Below, piece by piece: positions 35,155-46,032 of a stretch of 64,000 nt of DNA. The notes beneath the pieces were generated by a model. The model was given only the letters and a program-made list of their open reading frames with translations, had not been told where the DNA came from and made no database searches. Position numbers and translations under genes: made by a program. The stretch spans positions 4,650,001-4,714,000 of the forward strand of contig NC_092566.1 of assembly GCF_037975245.1 (NCBI RefSeq), in the 5' to 3' direction. The DNA is from Apostichopus japonicus. Taxonomy: Eukaryota; Echinodermata; Holothuroidea; Aspidochirotida; Stichopodidae. Within the stretch, counting starts at the first letter, position 1. Each line of letters opens with the position of its first letter.

Positions 35155-35440
35155 TTTTGATTTGATTTGATTTGATTAATTTGATTTTCCACAGATAATA
35201 AATATATACATGTGGAGGGAAGTCCTCCAAAAAGCCATTTCAGGCTTAACAAGGTAAAGGACTCCCAAGAAAGAAAGAAAAAAATACATATATACATAAA
35301 TGAAAATATAATTAATGTCTTAAGAAGGAATAATTAAAAACATACAATATAAACGATATATCATTACTGAGAAATTACTCTTTTTCTTTAGCGTTTTTCT
35401 AAATGCTACTTTAGATGGTTTTAGATATTATACTGTGAAA
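35155..35440 (-). mobile_element. LINE 3' end, fragment 2
   Basis: On the minus strand: a short frame with SKVAFRKTLKKKS, a hairpin region with gggaagtcctcc and ggactccc, and an (atcaa)n tail. It resembles the fragments at 43780 and 62850. Confidence 0.65.
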
Positions 35441-36090
35441 TTTTTGAAGATTTTTTGAAGATTTTATACTTTTTGTACTATGAAGTTTCTGGCAATAGAC
35501 AGTGCAGTCCGTCTCGTGCAATAAGCACTGACGATATAATTAATCTCTATTGTTTTGATATTTATTCAGCCTGGCTGCAGGGCATCTTGCAGCTGCTGCA
35601 GCCATCTCTTTACGACATTGTGCCTAACATAACGTTTTGTCTTGCTCCCCGATATAAAGTCATCTATATGCGTTTCCTTTCTCTGCATTCTGTTGGGTAT
35701 ATTAGAACAAAGAATGTGATGATTGCATTCAAGAAATCTTTAGCTTTTGCCAGCATTGATTAAAAATTCTGGGCAATTCTTTATACAATTCTTTGGCGGG
35801 GCCCGTCACATTCGGGCCTTGTATTCTATGCCATTCAGACAAGATTTGACACAATTCTCTCTCTCGGTGTCTTATTTCCAAGTGAGTCACCTATAATAAC
35901 TAATTAGAAGTTCCCACAATAAATTATGAATAAGTATGATACATTGGGTACTAACATTGTGTCCAGCTGCATACAATGTAGATCTTGTGTAGAATACCAA
36001 AATTTATTCCATTCTGCTATAAAAAGAGAAATCACATATAGAATGTTTGGACTATAATTGACTGTTGTAGTTTAACTAGTGAATAAACCA

Positions 36091-36180
36091 AGTGGGTTCG
36101 AATCCCGATGGAGGCTGGAAGTTTTTTCACTGCTCTTGATTTTACAACTCATTACGATTTTCATTTATATATATTCATTT
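36091..36180 (+). mobile_element. SINE2 fragment, 5'-truncated
   Basis: gtgggttcgaatcccgatgg keeps the B box. The body (acaactcattacgattttca) matches the fuller copy at 36619. Confidence 0.65.
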
Positions 36181-36228
36181 GCCTTTGTCGTGTACCTCCA
36201 TTTCATTAACATAAAGTCTGTTCAAAGT

Positions 36229-36383
36229 ATCTTATTCGAGATCCGGCTTTTGGAATCACAAATGATTTCAAGTTGGTTAGCATCATGTTTGATCTCTAGA
36301 GTAAGGCAAATATATATATATATGTAAAGCAGGCAGAGGAATAGTTAACAGCTTAGTAAAGGTTGTTGGTGCACATATATATT

Positions 36384-36416
<33 letters not shown>

Positions 36417-36516
36417 ATATATATAGTAGTATCTCTTTCGAGATCCGGCTTTAGGAATCACAAATGATTTCGAGTTGGTCAGCATCATGTTTGATCTCTA
36501 GAGTAAGGCAAAAATA
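36229..36516. repeat. 88-bp direct repeat pair flanking an arm
   Basis: cgagatccggctttnggaat through gatctctagagtaaggcaaa occurs at about 36237-36310 and 36438-36512. Between the two copies lies the left arm of the 57-nt inverted repeat and a TA run. Confidence 0.85.
36326..36382. repeat. 57-nt inverted repeat, left arm
   Basis: Perfect reverse complement of 38954-39010. Core: aggcagaggaatagttaaca, then gcttagtaaaggttgttggt. Confidence 0.93.
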
Positions 36517-36618
36517 TGTCACCAAAAACAGAACTAGTATTGTTCGAAACAGGTGACAAACGCCTACAGTGGAATTGCGACCTTCCTTGCCGGTTTCGAA
36601 CCTCTGGACTTACAATCA

Positions 36619-36757
36619 GCGTCCATAGCCTAGTGGTTAGGGTGTCCGCGTACAGAGCGGAAGGCCCGTGGTTCGAATCCCGGTGGAGGCTGAAAGTTTC
36701 TTCACTGTTCTTGATTTTCCAACTCATTACGATTTTCATTTATTTTTCATTCATTTT
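36619..36757 (+). mobile_element. tRNA-derived SINE2 with a 72-nt tRNA-like head
   Basis: The head at 36619-36690 has acceptor arms GCGTCCA and TGGAGGC (6 of 7 pairs), an anticodon stem TCCGC/GCGGA with a 7-nt loop GTACAGA, and B box GGTTCGAATCC. The T stem is imperfect. A body shared with 36118-36180 follows, so I call it a SINE, not a tRNA gene. Confidence 0.72.
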
Positions 36758-36760
36758 TTC

Positions 36761-36762
<2 letters not shown>

Positions 36763-36817
<55 letters not shown>
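36763..36817. repeat. TA microsatellite
   Basis: An (AT)n run, target of the 2.1-kb element. Similar runs lie at 36375-36425 and 48622-48660. Confidence 0.9.
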
Positions 36818-36820
<3 letters not shown>

Positions 36821-38949
36821 GTGCGTATCCAGGGGGGGGGGCGTTGGGGGCGCGCGCCCCCCGGGTAAGAAAAAGAGGAGAGAAAAAAAAAGAGAAGAAA
36901 AAAGGAAAAAAGAGGGGAAAAAAGAAGAGGAGGAGAGGAAGGAAGAGAAAAGAAAAAGAAGAAAGATAGAAAAAGGAGAAAAGGAGGGAGTAAAAGAAAA
37001 ACGCGAAGACACCGGGAAGAGAAAGAGGAACAGTGACATCATTACAGCGCTGAAGGGTAGCCAGTGACGGATCAATGATTTCGTAAAAGTGTGACTCACC
37101 CTACCCCTTACACCGACAACTCCATTTTTTGACGTTTCCATTTTCCTCTCTCACTAATGATCTATATATATACTATATATGGTCTATCATAACGCGTGTG
37201 TAGAATTGTGCTATGAAACCAACTGTGGCTGGTCTCGAACTCGACCGTGTCGTCGGGGAACATGACGATTTTTGGGATGGGGGCGACCGCCCGCCCCCCC
37301 CCCCCATTCAGCATTGTTTTAAATGATATCGCTAAGTAATTTCAAAATAGAAAGTGCTTAGATGCAACTTACAAGGCCTGGGAAGTGTCATTTCCAGTGA
37401 TCTGGGAGACATTTTCGGCCAAAATTTGCTTGTACGCTTCGCGCCAACCTATGGTGGCGCTACGCTGAGATAATTTGCCTACAGGCTTCGCCCCTCCCTT
37501 GGCAAATTCCTCGCCACGCGCCTGTTCGAATTTGTAACGCAAACAGCAGATATCACATCATATCAGTGAGCATGAAAATGGCGTTCCAGGATGAAAAGCC
37601 TCAAAACTGTCCGACTTGCCTGAAAAAATGACCAAAAATTTTCGCGCGCGAAGCGCGCGTTCAACGTGTTAATGTCGATATCATATAAGCAAGCATCGGT
37701 TATTACATCGCATGCCATCATGTACCGTACGGTCCGTTATAAGTGCGCAGTATACAGCGGGATGCTAATGTAAACAACGACATGTCTCATGTAGATGTAT
37801 AAAATGCAGGTTCAATTATGTCAAAACTCTCTTTTACATTAGTAATGGCGAATTAGGGGCTGCACCCCCGCCGCGCAGTGGCGGAGCGTCCATACGGTCA
37901 GGGGCGCATGCCCCCCCCCCCCTGACGGACTCAAATCGACTGCTGGCGCCTTTTTCAGCTCTTTACCACTTTTTACTTATTCTAGATTATTGACTTTTTT
38001 ATTGCGCTCTCATCTACTTATTGACATTTCTCACATTTTGTTGGTGTAATTTGGAGATGACACCTATTTATTCTTCGTTTATCTGCAAATTAGCCAGGCC
38101 CGGAAAGGGTCATTTCCGGCGATCTAGGGAGTATCTTTACTCAAAAATTTGCTGTACGCTACGCGCCAACCAGTGGTGGCGCTCCGCTTAGATAGTGTTG
38201 AAAGCGCCCCTACAGACCATTCTCGCCCCTCCTGACCAATACCCTTAGCTCCGCCACTTCCGCCGCGCCTCCTACGCCTATGTGTATAGTGTTCGGTTGA
38301 AGGAAATATCTCCTATTTTTTCATTTCCTTCAACCAAGTTTTATAATAGCCGTTATAAGAGGTTGCAATATTTATACACCAATAAATTAACTGTGTCTGA
38401 ATTTTCGAAAATTTCTGACCAACATTCTGCATCACACTTCCCTCTACTCGTGCAATTTTGACCGGTCTGTTAGGGGTTGAAGGAAGTTTTTCTATATTGG
38501 TTGTCCATAGATGACATTTTGTACAACATTATGGGTATGTTTTGAAGTGAGTTTATTCACGAGAAATGTGAATTTTCAAATTCTGAACAAATATGGGGCT
38601 TAAACCTTGAAAAGTGGGGCTGACGGGTATTGTGGGCCGCGACGTAGAATCACCTACAAAAGCAAAGACCCACAGGAGATGCGATCAGGTCGAACATGAT
38701 GTGTGCCGGGTTGACCATCTTCAAAAAGGTTATGGATGATGAAAAAAAAAACTATTAGGAAATACTTGGTTCTCAGGCAAAAAGTGTACATCTGGTTGGT
38801 CATTTCAAGCCCGAGAAGTGCCGTTTCCGGTGATCTGGGGGGTATCAAAATAAGAAATTTTCTTGTACGCTGCGCGCCAACCGATGGTGGCGCTCCGCTT
38901 AGATAGTAATTCGCGCCCCCCGGGTTTGAAAATCCTGGATACGCGCCTG
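36818..38949. mobile_element. 2.1-kb hAT-like non-autonomous element with nested MITEs
   Basis: Ends CAGGTGCGTATCCAGG and CCTGGATACGCGCCTG are inverted repeats (15 of 16). TATATATA flanks both sides, consistent with an 8-bp duplication but not provable inside a TA run. Subterminal parts resemble each other (gcgcgccccccggg) and MITE-1 (cgccaacc-tggtggcgct). Purine-rich low-complexity sequence fills 36868-37030. No transposase frame. Confidence 0.82.
37876..38259 (+). mobile_element. hAT-like MITE (MITE-1), copy 2, nested
   Basis: CAGTGGCGGAGCGTCC at the start and GCTCCGCCACTT at the end, with CCGCCGCG duplicated on both sides. It sits inside a MITE-2-like sequence that itself lies inside the 2.1-kb element. 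Confidence 0.9.
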
Positions 38950-38953
38950 ATAT

Positions 38954-39010
38954 ATATATATGTGCACCAACAACCTTTACTAAGCTGTTAACTATTCCTC
39001 TGCCTGCTTT
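38954..39010. repeat. 57-nt inverted repeat, right arm (acceptor region of M2 exon j)
   Basis: Contains tttactaagctgttaac, a plausible branch-point stretch, and tattcctctgcctgcttt, the pyrimidine tract; the acceptor AG follows 6 nt later. Confidence 0.93.
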
Positions 39011-39017
39011 GTTCTAG

Positions 39018-39105
39018 CGGGGAGCTGATCCTGTTGAAAGAACTAGATGCCGAGCAAGACCCATTGCAGTACTACGTCGATGTTAGTGTCTCAGATGGAG
39101 AAAAG
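39018..39105 (+). CDS. M2 exon j: EC5 second half
   Basis: Phase 2 to 0. SGELILLKELDAEQDPLQYY then VDVSVSDGEK; LDAE replaces LDRE. Acceptor ctttgttctag, donor AAG|gtaacc. The branch-point and pyrimidine region (38954-39010) has a perfect reverse-complement copy of 57 nt at 36326-36382 in the same intron, so the two could pair in the pre-mRNA. Confidence 0.93.
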
Positions 39106-39879
39106 GTAACCCCATTCATTTTCCATCATAAACCTTGAAGAGAGTATTTGGTAATGTTTTCCTTGAGAGAGAAAGAAGCATTAGGTCCATAAATAATGGC
39201 TAGCATTCGCATGGTAGAAAGATGAAAGAAGTGTTTTTCACAGAAGGTTTGGAGGATTCGAATGCAAGTGGTGGATAGATTCAGGTAATTTATTCCAAGA
39301 TTCACCTAGCTGGGGCAGCAAATGTAAACCAGCAGTTTCTTTGGGATCTGTGAAGCCGCAGTAAATTTGCTCACTATAAGGTATAGAGCATCACAATTTT
39401 AATATTTTTTTTTAGTTTTACAATTTTAGTTGGATGCAACGTAGGGAAGTGGAAGGAGGGAGGGGATTGGGATTTCGAGAGAAAGTTGAACTTTTTTACA
39501 GTATTTATTTAGCATGATTGGTACTAGCTGCACATATAGGAGTGGTATTCCTGTGGACACTGATTTGAACCTTTTTAATAAATCATTCCTTTCTTTGCCC
39601 ATTTCTCTATTTATAATTCAATTCAATTTGATTTGTATTCTGGTTTTGTTTTTGGAGCATTGTCTATATTTTAAGAAAAGATGAAAACTTGATTTACAAA
39701 ACTGTGCAAAATTGTTGCGACTTTGAACGGTCCTTAGGCTAGAAGTACAGTGAAATGATTGCCTATTATTACTATTTCTTTGTTGAGAACGGCAATCACA
39801 AACCAAAATACCTTCAATTTCCACTTTATTCATCTGATCTCCTTTTTTTCCCCCATTATTTCTTGTCCTCTGTTTACAG
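39106..39879. other. Intron sequence, nothing recognised
   Basis: Intron between M2 exons j and k. Confidence 0.5.
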
Positions 39880-39993
39880 GTTGATGAAGAAGTGTTATTC
39901 GTTCAAATTATCGATGTAAATGAATTTCCACCAAACATCACAGGTCAAAACGAAGCTGAAATGTACGAAAACGACACAGAGACAACATTGCAG
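39880..39993 (+). CDS. M2 exon k: EC5/EC6 junction
   Basis: Phase 0 to 0, acceptor cctctgtttacag, donor CAG|gtttgt. Linker VQIIDVNEFPPNI, D-x-N-E type with Ile at the Phe position. EC6 starts AEMYENDTETTLQ, with Glu in YEN. Confidence 0.93.
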
Positions 39994-40579
39994 GTTTGTA
40001 GAGCAACCAAATTTCAAATGAATTAACCCAGCAGCCTCCTTTAGGAAAGACCCTCTTAAATTTTCACCTATTTGTAATATCTTATTATGATGATCAAATA
40101 TTTTACTTAACAGGAAAAGGTGTATCCATTTATTGGCTCGTCTCAAAATAGACATTGAAATTGTTTCCTTGTGTGAACGGAAATTTTCCAGAAATTCAAT
40201 CTCTGTATTTCAACAAAACGTTAGGGAGGATTCGTTCATTGGATGTAACTATGTTATCCTGAGATTTAATTTTTGTGTAATTGTAAATTTGATATGAATC
40301 TAATTTTATGACGGATTATATTGTCACGATTTTATGTCAAAGTCTTCAATTTAACAATTCTGGACGCCGGTCTTGACAACAAAAGTCTGCTCTAATGAAA
40401 GTACAACATATATATCTTGCAGCTGCACTTGTGAATGAGGAGAGTAAAAGGTGGATTTTTGTTGCAGCGTTTTTCTAACGCAGACATTTTCTTGGTCTAT
40501 TCGTTAATAGTGGAATAAAATTGTTTGCAGTCTTTGCCGAAATTTTGTCAAGCTCTTATAAATACTTAACTGGGTGCTT

Positions 40580-40949
40580 TTAATGGCATTGAAGACTCGC
40601 CCAAACCGTGTGCGGCCATCTGAAATGTTAACTTTCCGTTACTTGCAAGTGACGTTTTGTTCGTGTCGCTACAAAATGCAGACAGTAATGAAACGTGATA
40701 CCTTGTTAGCTTTAGCTGGACCTGAGATGTCCATCGCTGTATCGTTTGTACTCTGTGCTGTGGGTATTGACCTCAGCTGTATGTACTGACTGTACACTAG
40801 TGTCTAATTACCGATGGTAGCAAGCTGTGTGTGTGTATTTTCTCGGATCGATGGTAGTGTCTATCACCTCTGCTACACCTCATTCGAAACTAGGTCAGAT
40901 TACCGACATTAGACGTTTCCTTTTGGCGCGAGTCTTCACACCCTTTTAA
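40580..40949 (+). mobile_element. piggyBac-like MITE, copy 1
   Basis: TTAA at both ends, then TGGCATTGAAGACTCGC at one end and GCGAGTCTTCACACCC at the other. 370 bp without a coding frame. TTAA duplication is the mark of piggyBac-type insertion. Confidence 0.8.
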
Positions 40950-41238
40950 GTCATATGTTCTTCTCAACCTGTTATTTTGCATTGTGCTTAGAATGATGAA
41001 ACAGATATTTAATTGCATTATGTCACTCGATTTAGCGTAATTATGCCAGAGACCTGCCAGACTCAATTGTTTCATGCCAAATAGCTTCTTTTTCCTCTTT
41101 CAGATTGTAATTTTATTCAAATGTTGTTTGTCAGTTTTTCTGTTGAGGATTTTAATGCTGGGAGGGCTCATAGTTACAAATATTTAAAACTCCTATTTTA
41201 TTTAGTTTTTGGGGGTCCATTTTGCTTTATATTTGTAG

Positions 41239-41325
41239 ATTTATGCCTATGATCCTGACATCAGCAGCTTCAAAATAACATACTCCATGGAACCAGATGA
41301 TGGTATCGGCAGCATTGATGCTACT
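41239..41325 (+). CDS. M2 exon l: EC6 first half
   Basis: Phase 0 to 0. IYAYDPDISSFKITYSMEPD then DGIGSIDAT. AYDPD is the DxD turn and F-K-I-T-Y-S the following strand. Acceptor tttatatttgtag, donor ACT|gtaagt. Confidence 0.91.
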
Positions 41326-41710
41326 GTAAGTTGAAACTATGATACACTTTTTTATTTTTTTTAAATTTTTTTTATTTATGTAATTCAATGGTGAGCAAAG
41401 TGTGACATACAGGCCTCTAGGTCTTTGCATGGTCAGTGTGCTATTACAGCCGTGATTTGCAAAATCAACTCACTTTTACGATGGAGGCCTATAAACAATG
41501 TTGCTCAATCGGCTGAAATAAATACCCAGAACGCTGAACGCCAAAGAAATGTGGAGCTCCAGAAAAAAATTTCAGTAGTGAAAATAATAATAATAATAAT
41601 AGTAGTGATGTATCACACAGTTTATAAAATAGGTCTCATTACAGAATTGCAAACTCTCCCAGATTAAAAAAAAATACAATGCAGAAAGCAAACCAAATAT
41701 GATTAACTAA

Positions 41711-42066
41711 GGGGTTAATCAACGGTCTAGCGTGCGTTACTCACAGGATTAATGCACGATCGGGGGATAATGCAAGCGATGCACCAGGGCGGAGCCCGAG
41801 TGCATCCAGCGATAGCATTAACACCCGGAGTGCATTAATCATGTGAGTAACGCACGCTAGACCGTTGATTAACCCCGTTCATTCATACACTACCATTTGT
41901 GTGGGGGAAATATCATAAAACAAAACATTTTTGGTTACATATAACCACAGATTTATTAAAGTGATGCCCCGTAATTTTACCGTGCGTTACTCACAGGATT
42001 AACCACGTTCAGCTGAACTGAATGGACCAATAGGATTTAGGAATCTTGACTAAGTATGAATGAACA
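41711..42066. repeat. Palindromic element and adjoining inverted repeat
   Basis: 41711-41757 and 41831-41876 are arms of about 46 bp (ggggttaatcaacggtctag and its complement) with about 73 bp between. A further part copy of the arm (cgtgcgttactcacaggatt) lies at 41981, and gttcattcatac at 41876 is inverted at 42054. Confidence 0.85.
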
Positions 42067-42888
42067 AAGCTTCACTAGATGGGACAGAGATGGAAGAAAT
42101 TATCAACCTAAGGCCAACGTACTGGCCCCCTCCATCCATGTCTAGTTTTAAAAAAATTATAAAAAAAAAGAAAAGTTAAATTGCTTTGATTTGAACAGTG
42201 TGCTTTCAAGGCAAAGTGGCCTTCAGTTCTTAAAATTTAAAAACACATTGGAAGCCATCGGTCTTTTATTATGTCTGCAGTTTTTCCCCGTTTGAGTTGT
42301 GGTAGGCTAATTGGATATAAAATTGTTGCAAAAGTTTTGAAAAAAACATTAAATGATAAATACTATAAAGCTTTATTTAATAATCAATGATGAAGGATTT
42401 GTATGCATCAGGCTTGAAAAACTTGTAAAAAAAGGGTTAAACTTAATAGCCTTAAATCCATGAACATTATTGAATTTATGAAACAATAGCATATTTGTAT
42501 AAAGCTCAAATTCAAGCCACATTTTAAAGACACGTCTCACACGTTATACCTTCAAGATTTAAGATACGAGGAATACAAACAACTCTCAATATACATCCCA
42601 AAAGAACAAATGCAAAGCTCCTATCAACTAACAGTTTAAGTTTTTACCACTTATGTTCAAAAATTCGAATACAAGGGATACACCACATGCAGCATAACGC
42701 ATACCAGAACATATCCTAAGCTCTTCAAATTAGCCTGCCCTGTTTCGCTTATCTTCAAAATTCCAAAAATAGAGGCTACTACAGAATTGAGTTTATGAAT
42801 TTTTATTTTTTTTTAAATTTCTGTTTCAACGATGTTTCCATTCTTTAACTCGTGCCACATATTAAACTAAATATGTTTGTCTGTACAG
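42067..42888. other. Intron sequence, nothing recognised
   Basis: AT-rich intron before M2 exon m. Confidence 0.5.
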
Positions 42889-42993
42889 GGCTTAATCACT
42901 TTCAATGGACCACTGGACTTTGCCAACAAGAACAGGTACGATTATGTGGTGACCGCTGCCGAGACCGATGGACTACTATCGTCTGTATTTGAG
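42889..42993 (+). CDS. M2 exon m: EC6 second half
   Basis: Phase 0 to 0. GLITFNGPLDFANKNRYDYV then VTAAETDGLLSSVFE. LDFA has lost the Arg and Glu of LDRE, and AAETDG is the final turn. Acceptor gtttgtctgtacag, donor GAG|gtacgt. Confidence 0.92.
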
Positions 42994-43779
42994 GTACGTA
43001 TCGGCAGACTATATACAGCCTAGCAGGGTGGGTGGGTTTGTTTTTCCTGGAGTAAAACTGAAAATAAATGTGAATTGAATGTTAAAGGTGAATTGGTGTT
43101 TGGTATTTCGCAGAGCAACTTAAATTGTAAATAATAAATGATTAGCTCAAAGAATTCCTGTCGATCATGTTTAAGTAATGACCCCACAAGGACTTTAACA
43201 GCGCAACGACAGAAATTGACGCAAAGAACTTGATGAATAGTGAGATGTTTTACGGCAGGTTTGATTCTTGGAAAGAAAGATATTTTGGAAGAATTGGAAT
43301 TTAAGAACGAATTATTCGTATTAGACAGACTTTGAATATCTGATATGCTGCTTATAAATCATTCAATTTCATTATAAATCTTTAAATTTCAGAAAGTTGC
43401 CTCTTGTTAGGTCATCTTTGACAAATTTTGCAGTAAGAAGTTAACACTAGGCAAGGTATCATGATATGGAAGAAAACATATGTCATTTTTTCACACTTAC
43501 AGTACTAGGATTTTCAAACAAAATTTGGGTTCTTTCTTTAGCAGTAATTAGTGTTAAATTATTATTAATGAAAAGGCAGAGATCACGCTAGCCAGGACAG
43601 AGTGTCTGTTAGCTGAATGAAACCATTAGTTCCCTTTCAAAATTATGAGTAGACAAATTCTGTCAAGCTTTAATTACCCCATAACTTGAAAATTTCAGAC
43701 ATAATTTCTTAGGGAAAAAATTGTCAGTGTTACCACAAAAAGGTGATTATTACACTTCTTTTTATCATCATTGTGTACC
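42994..43779. other. Intron sequence, nothing recognised
   Basis: Intron after M2 exon m, before the LINE fragment. Confidence 0.5.
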
Positions 43780-44310
43780 TGAAAAAATAGCAATTAGTTC
43801 CTGGGTAGCATTCATAACCCACCTTTGGTTGCTACCTTTGCTTACAAAGCATGGAATGGATTACTGCCAGTCACTTTTAATGACTTTATATGTAGTAACA
43901 GAGTCTTACATAACCATCACACAAGACAAGCCAACAACGCTCATTGCAATTTTTACCATAGTAACATAGGGAAATTCGATCTTCGTAATAGAGCAATACA
44001 AATTTGGAATGATCTATCAAAAAATTTGAAGTCTATAACTTCAAAACCCACATTCACCAGACATTTGAAAAAGGAATTTATTAACTCGAACTAGTATTAT
44101 ATAATCTATTCACGTATCCATCTCAGCATCATTAGGATATTATTACTGTCTATTTAATCCTTACGTATATACTGTATTGTATATATTTGTACATTTTTCT
44201 TTTCTTCCAGGGAGTCTCCTACTTTGTTAAGTCTTTTTAAGACTTAATAGGAGACTTCCTTTCCCATTGTGCACAATTGGCGATAAAACAAATAAATGAA
44301 TTAAACCTTT
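43780..44310 (+). mobile_element. LINE 3' end (reverse transcriptase C-terminus), fragment 1
   Basis: The frame from 43825 reads AYKAWNGLLPVTFNDFI, then HNHHTRQANN, then RAIQIWNDLSKNLKS. This pattern (F/Y-K-x-x-N-G-L-L-P, H-x-x-x-T-R, W-N-x-L) is the usual C-terminus of non-LTR retrotransposon polyproteins. A hairpin (gggagtctcc ... aggagacttcc) and an AATAAATGAATT tail follow. 5'-truncated and broken upstream. Confidence 0.82.
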
Positions 44311-44382
44311 CCCTTTGTACAATTAGGAAGTCTCACAGCATGTTAACCCCCTTTCAATGTTTCTCCTCTTCAACCTCTGCAG

Positions 44383-44557
44383 GTTACATTAAATGTCCTG
44401 AACATTAATGATCAGGACCCAGTCCTGGATATCACTTCCTGTGAAGGTGCAAAGGTCACAGAGGGTCCTGATGGCGTGGGCGTAACCCTCTGTACACCTC
44501 AGGCCGATGATGAGGTGGGCTCGTCATTCACTTTCTACCTATTGGATGACAAAGATG
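44383..44557 (+). CDS. M2 exon n: EC6/EC7 junction
   Basis: Phase 0 to 1. Linker LNVLNINDQDPVL; the cysteine pair is present (TSCEG ... TLCTP) around an A strand with TEG. The turn QADDEV is reduced, with no second Asp-x-Gly. Acceptor cttcaacctctgcag, donor GATG|gtaaaa. Confidence 0.92.
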
Positions 44558-44620
44558 GTAAAAAGGGCTTCTGCAAGATTTAGAATCAATATACGTCCGT
44601 CATTTATGAGTTAATTAACC

Positions 44621-44990
44621 TTAAAAGCATTGAAGACTCGCCCCAAACCGTGTGCCGTGTGCTGAAAAGTTAACTTTCCATTGCTTGCAAGACAAGTTTT
44701 CTGCTTGTAGCTACAAAATGCAGACAGTAATGAATTGTGATACCTTGTTATCTTTAGCTGGACCTGAGATGTCCATTGCTGTATTGTTTGTACACTGTGC
44801 TGTGGGTATTGACCGCAGCTGTATGTAGTGAATGTACACTAGTGTCTAATTACCTACGTTAGCAAGCTGTGTGTGTATTTTCTGGGATCGATGGTGGTGT
44901 CTAACACTAATTCTGTTACACCTCATTCGAATCTACGTCAGATTACCGGCATGAGACGTTTCTTTGTGCGCCAGTCTTCACACCCTTTAA
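44621..44990 (+). mobile_element. piggyBac-like MITE, copy 2
   Basis: TTAA on both sides, ends GCATTGAAGACTCGCC and CCAGTCTTCACACCC. The interior matches copy 1 closely (ctttagctggacctgagatg). MITE-1 copy 3 follows 28 bp later. Confidence 0.8.
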
Positions 44991-45018
44991 GGTTTTTAAA
45001 GGAATCATCCGATGGGTA

Positions 45019-45389
45019 CAGTGGCGGAGCGTCCATACAGTCAGGGGGGGCGGATGCCCCCCCTGACGGACTCAAATGGACTGCTGGCACCCTTTTCAGC
45101 TTTTTACCACTCTTACTTATTCACGATTATTGACTTTTTTATTGCGCTCTCATCTACCTATTGACATTTGTCACAATTTGTTTGCGATGACACCTATTTA
45201 TTCTTCGTTTATCTGCAAATTAGCAAGGCCTGAAAAGGGTAATTTCCGGCGATCTAGGGAGTATCTTTACTCAAAAAATTTCTGTACGCTCTGCGCCAAC
45301 CTGTGGTGGGGCTCCGCTTAGATAGTGTCGAAAGCGCCAATACAGACCATTCTCGACCCCCCCTGACCAATACCCCCACTCCGCCACTG
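45019..45389 (+). mobile_element. hAT-like MITE (MITE-1), copy 3
   Basis: CAGTGGCGGAGCGTCC to CTCCGCCACTG. Flanks GATGGGTA and GATTGGTA differ at one of 8 bases, consistent with an older 8-bp duplication. Confidence 0.88.
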
Positions 45390-45931
45390 GATTGGTAACA
45401 GTATATAGATAAATGATCTTGATGTGAGAGGACACATATCTATAAAGAACAAATGAGGAAGCAGGTAGATGATGGATGATGCATGGAGAAGGGTGGGGTG
45501 GGAGGCGGGAGGAAGGGGATGGCGGTAGTGACTGTGCATGATTCTATTAAAAATTGTCATGCAGAGAACTTACTCAAGCTTTCTCCCTGTCACACATGTG
45601 TTTACTACCAATATCAGAATTTATAAAAGCATACAGTATCTTGTTGACTATTACTTATAATATTAATAATAAATATGGACTTTACCACCAGGTTCCACAT
45701 GACCCCTCCATATGTTAACATTAAAAAAGTAACGATCTTCATATAACCATTCATTGATAGAACCTGCTGATCTGATCGTTGCCATGACAACTTATATTCC
45801 ACAACACCTAATTTCTTGAAACACCTAAATTTCTTTGCTTCGAGGTTTATATTGGTCCAAATCTACAGTAACGTTCGATTGAATCATGAACCAGTTACAA
45901 GTTAAGTTGGGATTTTTTTTTTGAATTTCAG
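45390..45931. other. Intron sequence, nothing recognised
   Basis: Remainder of the intron before M2 exon o. Confidence 0.5.
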
Positions 45932-46032
45932 GTAAATTTGATATCGTCTCTGGAACTGGCGAGTTAAAAGTTACGGGTGAACTCGATCGTGAATCTCTTA
46001 ATTTTTTAAGCAGCTATGACTTAGAAATTACG
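45932..46032 (+). CDS. M2 exon o: EC7 core with LDRES
   Basis: Phase 1 to 0. KFDIVSGTGELKVTGELDRE then SLNFLSSYDLEIT, a regular F-x-I-x-x-x-x-G-x-L ... LDRE segment. Acceptor ttttttttgaatttcag, donor ACG|gtgagt. Confidence 0.93.

Noticed and set aside
36619-36690. Functional tRNA gene
   Set aside because: T stem mismatches and a body shared with a second truncated copy indicate a SINE head.
36740-37141. Minus-strand frame of 133 codons
   Set aside because: It lies over TA repeats and a purine/pyrimidine low-complexity tract of a mobile element.
44205-44290. Transcription terminator hairpin
   Set aside because: It is the 3' UTR hairpin of a LINE fragment and occurs in two other copies.
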